A stretch of DNA of 10,532 nt from JAVBNF01 sp031551725 (GTDB lineage Bacteria > Bacteroidota > Bacteroidia > Bacteroidales > P3), in assembly GCA_031551725.1 (NCBI GenBank), contig JAVBNF010000018.1, positions 1 through 10,532 of the forward strand, read 5' to 3'. Positions 7,521 through 10,532 of this stretch are shown here, piece after piece. Within the stretch, counting starts at the first letter, position 1. Each line of letters starts with the position of its first letter. The notes under the pieces were generated by a model. It was not told where the DNA came from. It was given only the letters and a program-made list of their open reading frames with translations, and made no database searches. A program made the position numbers and the translations under genes.

Positions 7521-7575
7521 GTTTAAAGTTTAATGTTTAACGTTTATTAAAAATCTTAAATTTCAATCCTAATTC
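7521..7575. repeat. Heptamer tandem repeats in the atpB-atpE spacer
   Basis: Four 7-bp units GTTTAAA, GTTTAAT, GTTTAAC, GTTTATT (7521-7548) on the plus strand are followed by an A/T/C-rich stretch with looser heptamer spacing (TTTCAAT, CCTAATT, CTCAAT) up to the atpB stop codon. Unit length and the GTTTAA core are the same as in the atpH-atpA spacer. The second half pairs with the first only partly. Confidence 0.6.
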
Positions 7576-8715
7576 TCAATCCTTTTCGGGATGCGCATGC
7601 GTTTCTGTTGCCATTCCTATATACATGGCCGACAATAGTGTGAAGACGTATGCTTGAATAAATGCTACTAATAATTCCAATAAGCTAATGAACAGCGAGA
7701 ATGCAACCGATACAGGCGAAACTCCGAATCCTAAAGCTGTTGATATTTGTCCGAAAATGAAAATGATTCCCAACAATCCCAGCACGATGATGTGTCCTGC
7801 GGCCATATTTGCGAAAAGCCGAATCATTAATACAATTGGTTTTGTGAAAACGCCTAATATTTCTACAATCGGCAGAATAGGAAGCGGTATTTTAAGCCAC
7901 CAAGGTGCGTTTGGCGAATTGAAAATATCTTGCCAATAGTGCTTATTTCCATTAATATTTACGGTAATAAATACACAAATTGCCAAGATGCCGGTAACGG
8001 CAATATTGCCGGTAACATTGGCTCCGCCGGGAAAAAATGGAATAAGTCCCATTAAGTTGTTAAACAAAATGAAGAAGAAAATGGTTAACAAAAATGGCGC
8101 AAACCGAAGGCCGCGTTTAGCGTCCATGGCAATAAGAATCACATCCGTCCAAATAAACGAAACGATAGGTTCCAGCAAGGCTTGTTTGTCTTTGGGTGCA
8201 GCGATACCGCGTTTTTTATAAGCAGTTGCCATCGAAATAAATACCCAACACATCAAAAGAGAAACAATGATAAGAGAGAAGGCATTTTTTGTAATACTTA
8301 AGTCAATAGGTAATATGTCATCTTCAACCACTTGTCCATTGGCAGAGGTGCTTAAATGTACAATCTTTCCATGGTTTTTAGGGTTATGAGAAATTGTGAA
8401 ATTGCGATACACATTGCCATGGGCAATTTTGTCCGAGAAAAAAATATGCAAGCCGTCGTCGTGAATCAAGATAATAGGCAGTGGGATTTCGTAATTTCTG
8501 CCGTTATAGGCAAACAGAAACCACGCGTGTTCATCGCCGATATGCTCTAAAATCATACCGCCGATATCTACTTTTTCAGGATGCTCGGCATGTTTTTCGA
8601 CCGGACGATTGTATCTTTGGGAACGTAATACGCCAAGTCCTACAAGTAAGCAAAACGCAAGTAGAACGTACAGCGTTTTTTTATAGTTTTTTATATGCCT
8701 GATACTAATAGACAT
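7576..8715 (-). CDS. atpB: Fo ATP synthase subunit a
   Basis: The 379-residue membrane subunit that forms the proton half-channels against the c ring. The essential arginine is R299 in LMIRLFANMAAGH, with H308 in the position of E. coli Glu219 and Q354 (AFIQAYVFTLL) in that of Gln252. The C-terminal half has the usual five to six transmembrane helices (LEPIVSFIW onward). The N-terminal 140 residues are an extension typical of Bacteroidetes: one hydrophobic segment (14-30), then a soluble part with DGLHIFFS (87-94), probably outside the inner membrane. Both this domain's start (KHAEHPEK) and the C-terminus (THAHPEKD) are His-rich. The ATG at 8715 follows a promoter by about 17 bases and is the first gene of the operon. 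Confidence 0.97.
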   Translation of the reverse strand: MSISIRHIKNYKKTLYVLLAFCLLVGLGVLRSQRYNRPVEKHAEHPEKVDIGGMILEHIGDEHAWFLFAYNGRNYEIPLPIILIHDDGLHIFFSDKIAHGNVYRNFTISHNPKNHGKIVHLSTSANGQVVEDDILPIDLSITKNAFSLIIVSLLMCWVFISMATAYKKRGIAAPKDKQALLEPIVSFIWTDVILIAMDAKRGLRFAPFLLTIFFFILFNNLMGLIPFFPGGANVTGNIAVTGILAICVFITVNINGNKHYWQDIFNSPNAPWWLKIPLPILPIVEILGVFTKPIVLMIRLFANMAAGHIIVLGLLGIIFIFGQISTALGFGVSPVSVAFSLFISLLELLVAFIQAYVFTLLSAMYIGMATETHAHPEKD

Positions 8716-8737
8716 TACAATAATAATAAAAGTTTTG

Positions 8738-8768
8738 CGAAGATACAGATTTTTTTTATGATACGCAA
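8738..8768 (-). promoter_or_regulatory. Promoter of the ATP synthase operon
   Basis: On the minus strand TTG (8768-8766) is separated by exactly 20 bases from TATCTTCG (8745-8738), one base off the Bacteroidetes -7 box. The expected transcription start, about 5-7 bases further on, leaves a leader of about 17 bases before the atpB ATG. A 7-bp inverted repeat (8767-8786) touches the TTG. Confidence 0.75.
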
Positions 8769-8786
8769 TCTTTCTGTAAAAAGATT
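8767..8786. repeat. Short inverted repeat at the -33 element of the atp promoter
   Basis: AATCTTT-CTGTAA-AAAGATT is a perfect 7-bp inverted repeat with a 6-bp spacer; its inner edge overlaps the TTG of the atp promoter by two bases. It could be an operator. The surrounding sequence is very A/T-rich, so chance is a real alternative. Confidence 0.3.
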
Positions 8787-8797
8787 TTTTGTGTATG

Positions 8798-8828
8798 AAA
8801 AAAGCGCTTGCCTAAATTAGACAAACGC
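8798..8828 (-). terminator. Intrinsic terminator after tRNA-Thr
   Basis: On the minus strand GCGTTTGTCT (8828-8819), loop AATTT, then AGGCAAGCGC (8813-8804) forms a 10-bp stem with two G-U pairs, followed directly by six T (8803-8798). It lies 26 bp past tRNA-Thr and before the atp promoter, so it would insulate the ATP synthase operon from the tRNA transcript. Confidence 0.75.
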
Positions 8829-8854
8829 CTTCCAATTAAATAAATACACATGTG

Positions 8855-8926
8855 AGCCTCCTATGGGATTTGAACCTACGACCTGCTCGTTACGAATGAG
8901 CTGCTCTACCGCTGAGCTAAGGAGGC
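8855..8926 (-). tRNA. tRNA-Thr (anticodon CGU)
   Basis: Cloverleaf: acceptor GCCTCCT/AGGAGGC (7 bp), D arm GCTC-AGCGGTA-GAGC, anticodon arm GCTCA-TTCGTAA-CGAGC with anticodon CGU (reads ACG), variable loop AGGTC, T arm GTAGG-TTCAAAT-CCCAT. The discriminator is T, and CCA is not encoded (CAC follows). Two A-C mismatches are visible: at the base of the anticodon loop (31-39) and in the T stem (51-63). A G-U pair starts the T stem. The overall fold is good and the gene is probably functional. Confidence 0.9.
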
Positions 8927-8928
8927 AA

Positions 8929-8958
8929 AAAGCCCGAAAATACTTATTTTCAGGCTTT
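8929..8958 (-). terminator. Hairpin between the two tRNA genes, possible terminator
   Basis: A 13-bp inverted repeat with one wobble and a 4-base loop (plus strand: AAAGCCCGAAAAT, ACTT, ATTTTCAGGCTTT). Read on the minus strand it ends GGGCTTTTTG, a weak T-tract. It could terminate the tRNA-Pro transcript. However, TATTTTCG inside the right arm resembles a -7 box eight bases before tRNA-Thr, so a promoter role or a processing signal is also possible. Confidence 0.5.
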
Positions 8959-8961
8959 ATT

Positions 8962-9037
8962 TGGTCGGGATGACTGGACTCGAACCAGCGGCCTCAACGT
9001 CCCGAACGTTGCGCGCTACCAGCTGCGCTACATCCCG
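8962..9037 (-). tRNA. tRNA-Pro (anticodon CGG)
   Basis: Cloverleaf: acceptor CGGGATG/CATCCCG (7 bp), D arm GCGC...GCGC, anticodon arm CAACG-TTCGGGA-CGTTG with anticodon CGG (reads CCG), T arm GCTGG-TTCGAGT-CCAGT. The discriminator is A and CCA is encoded (8964-8962), unlike the neighbouring tRNA-Thr. All stems pair, with a G-U only at the outer end of the T stem. Confidence 0.95.
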
Positions 9038-9055
9038 TCCCTTAAATTCGGGTTG

Positions 9056-9086
9056 CAAAGTTAAGATTTTTTTTTGTTCTGAGCAA
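9056..9086 (-). promoter_or_regulatory. Promoter of tRNA-Pro, overlapping the hydF stop codon
   Basis: On the minus strand TTG (9086-9084), 20 bases, then TAACTTTG (9063-9056), a perfect match to the Bacteroidetes consensus. The first three bases of the -7 box are the hydF stop codon TAA. The predicted start falls about 12 bases before the mature tRNA-Pro end. Spacing equals that of the atp promoter. Confidence 0.75.
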
Positions 9087-10269
9087 ATATTTTTACAGAA
9101 CGTTCGAAAATTCCGTTTACAAAGGCCAAAGCCATACCATAATTGGATACAGGGATGCCTTTGTCGATAAAAGGTTTGATGCGATTTAATACTTGTTTGC
9201 GTGTGGCTACACAACCGCCGCATTGAATCACCATTTTGTAGTCTGGTAAGTTTTCCGGAAGGGGAGAATTGCCGGCAATAAAGTCAAATTCCAAATTTAA
9301 ACCGGTGAATTTTTGCAGTAATTTCGGAATTTTCACGCGTCCGATGTCTTCACAAGAAATTTGATGTGTACAGGATTCCAAAATCAAAATCCGGTCGCCT
9401 GCTTTCAATTGTTTGACGCTGGGTGTTCCTTCCAGCATTTTTTCGAAATCGCCCTTCATTTGCGCCATCAAGATGCTGAAACTGGTTAATGCTTGTTCTT
9501 TTGGTAATATTTCGGCTACTCGTCCGAACACTTGACTGTCGGTAACTACAAGTGCTGGTGGCTGTTTGAGCATGCTTAGTGTAGCTTGTAGTTGTTCGGG
9601 TTTGCATGAAATCATTTGTGCATTCAAATCCAAAATACTGCGCCATGCTTGCACTTGCGGTAAAATCATTCGTCCTTCGGGAGCGCCGGCATCAATGGGA
9701 GTGACCAATAAAACCAAGTCATTCGGAGAAATTAAACCTTCAAATAAATTTTTCGACTGAACTTTTTCTTCCGATAAAATAGTTTTGATTTCATTTAATA
9801 ATAAATCACGTCCATCATTGTTTTTGGCACTAATTGAAAGAATATTTGTAGAATATTTTTCGGTCAAACGTTGTTTTAATTTCGGATCTATTGCTTTTAT
9901 ATCCGATTTATTATGGACAATTAAAAACGGCGTTTTGTAATGTTGAAATTCTTTAATTAGGTTTTCTTCTTCCACATTCCATTCATCACCAATGAAGACA
10001 AGCATCGCTAAATCAATTTGAGCAATACTTTGTTTACTGCGTTCAACACGTTGATTCCCTAAATCACCATGGTCATCAATGCCCGCAGTATCAATCAAAA
10101 CAGCAGCGCCGAGTCCGGCAATTTCCATCGATTTTTTTACGGGATCAGTTGTCGTTCCGGGAACTTCGGAAACAATCGCCGTTGCTTGGCCGGTGAGCAT
10201 ATTAATTAAACTGCTTTTGCCATTGTTTCTGCGGCCAAAAATGCCGATATGTGGGGTTTGGTTTTTCAT
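9061..10269 (-). CDS. hydF: [FeFe]-hydrogenase H-cluster maturation GTPase HydF
   Basis: A 402-residue scaffold GTPase on which the two-iron subcluster made by HydE and HydG is assembled before transfer to the hydrogenase. The N-terminal GTPase domain has G1 GRRNNGKS (12-19), G3 DTAG (60-63) and G4 NKSD (120-123). A middle dimerisation domain follows. The C-terminal Fe-S domain has ESCTHQ (C300, H302) and IQCGGCV (C350, C353). The canonical signature is CxHx46-53HCxxC; here the spacing is 46 but the His before the Cys pair is Gln349. The ATG at 10269 is used because the only upstream in-frame start is a TTG nine bases earlier. No hydE, hydG or hydrogenase genes are in the window. Upstream lies the large 9-bp repeat array. 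Confidence 0.95.
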   Translation of the reverse strand: MKNQTPHIGIFGRRNNGKSSLINMLTGQATAIVSEVPGTTTDPVKKSMEIAGLGAAVLIDTAGIDDHGDLGNQRVERSKQSIAQIDLAMLVFIGDEWNVEEENLIKEFQHYKTPFLIVHNKSDIKAIDPKLKQRLTEKYSTNILSISAKNNDGRDLLLNEIKTILSEEKVQSKNLFEGLISPNDLVLLVTPIDAGAPEGRMILPQVQAWRSILDLNAQMISCKPEQLQATLSMLKQPPALVVTDSQVFGRVAEILPKEQALTSFSILMAQMKGDFEKMLEGTPSVKQLKAGDRILILESCTHQISCEDIGRVKIPKLLQKFTGLNLEFDFIAGNSPLPENLPDYKMVIQCGGCVATRKQVLNRIKPFIDKGIPVSNYGMALAFVNGIFERSVKIFAQNKKKS

Positions 10270-10281
10270 AAAATGCAAATT

Positions 10282-10353
10282 AAGAAGTTTAGGAAATTTA
10301 GGAGGTTTGGGGAGTTTAGGAAGTTTGGGAAGTTTGGGAAGTTTAGGAAGTTT
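10282..10353. repeat. 9-bp tandem repeats, first arm (GTTT core), upstream of hydF
   Basis: Eight contiguous 9-bp units on the plus strand: AAGAAGTTT, AGGAAATTT, AGGAGGTTT, GGGGAGTTT, AGGAAGTTT, GGGAAGTTT (twice), AGGAAGTTT. Consensus RGGAAGTTT. They begin 12 bp before the hydF ATG. A G-rich strand translation gives Ser-Leu-Gly repeats, which I take as an artefact of the repeat. Confidence 0.9.
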
Positions 10354-10365
10354 AGGTTTTTAGCT

Positions 10366-10532
10366 GTCTAAATCCCCCTAACCATCTAAATCATCTAAAT
10401 CATCTAAATCATCTAAATCATCTAAATCATCTAAACTCTCTAAACTCTCTAAACTCTCTAAACTCTCTAAACTCTCTAAACTCTCTAAACTCTCTAAACT
10501 CTCTAAACTCTCTAAACTATCTAAACTATCTA
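10366..10532. repeat. 9-bp tandem repeats, second arm (AAAC core), reaching the window edge
   Basis: After a 12-base turn, 18 whole units and a partial one follow: GTCTAAATC, CCCCTAACC, five ATCTAAATC, ATCTAAACT, nine identical CTCTAAACT, ATCTAAACT, then a fragment cut by the window end. Complementary to the first arm in register: TTTAGGAAG pairs with CTCTCTAAA at eight of nine positions counting one G-U. The identical units suggest recent slippage expansion. The array continues outside the window, so its full length is unknown. Confidence 0.9.

Noticed and set aside
8957..9223. Open frame across tRNA-Pro and the hydF end
   Set aside because: It is an out-of-frame shadow of hydF continuing through a tRNA gene; no independent support.
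10270..10278. TTG start for hydF nine bases upstream
   Set aside because: The ATG at 10269 gives the usual short lead before the GTPase P-loop, and the TTG sits inside a -7-like sequence.
10282..10363. Plus-strand reading of the repeat array as a Ser-Leu-Gly repeat peptide
   Set aside because: The pattern follows directly from the 9-bp unit (three codons), lies antisense and upstream of hydF, and has no further domain or promoter.
10384..10532. CRISPR array
   Set aside because: Units are 9 bp and contiguous with no unique spacers.

Overview
The window reads as a chromosomal segment of an anaerobic Bacteroidetes, most likely Bacteroidales. The ATP synthase proteins are of the Bacteroidetes type (long AtpB N-terminus, B-E-F-H-A-G order without atpD/atpC). 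Promoters fit the Bacteroidetes pattern TTG-N20-TAnnTTTG. There is an [FeFe]-hydrogenase maturase and a large secreted right-handed beta-helix protein. Every gene I can support is on the minus strand, so transcription runs from high to low coordinates.

Layout in the direction of transcription. From 10532 to about 10282 lies a two-armed array of 9-bp tandem repeats. Next comes hydF (10269-9061), whose stop codon lies inside the promoter -7 box of the following tRNA-Pro(CGG). A 13-bp hairpin separates tRNA-Pro from tRNA-Thr(CGU), and a probable terminator follows. A clear promoter (8738-8768) then starts the F-type ATP synthase operon atpB-atpE-atpF-atpH-atpA-atpG (8715-3498). A two-domain chorismatase/RidA-fold protein follows only 12 bp after atpG and is probably co-transcribed. 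A 766-residue secreted repeat protein follows, possibly from its own promoter. Its last codons overlap the start of an IS3-type transposase OrfA that runs off the left edge.

The ATP synthase genes encode the whole Fo part (a, c, b), the delta stalk, and the alpha and gamma subunits of F1. Beta and epsilon are not in the window and must be encoded elsewhere if the enzyme is complete. The catalytic Arg of subunit a, the Glu of subunit c, and the Walker A and Arg-finger motifs of alpha are intact.

The least explained part of the window is non-coding. The three longer intergenic spacers of the atp operon and the region upstream of hydF are filled with short tandem repeats of 7 or 9 bp. In the two 9-bp arrays a GTTT-core arm is followed by an AAAC-core arm in register, so each can fold into a long hairpin with a paired core once per repeat unit. 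I could not search databases, so family names rest on recognised motifs only.
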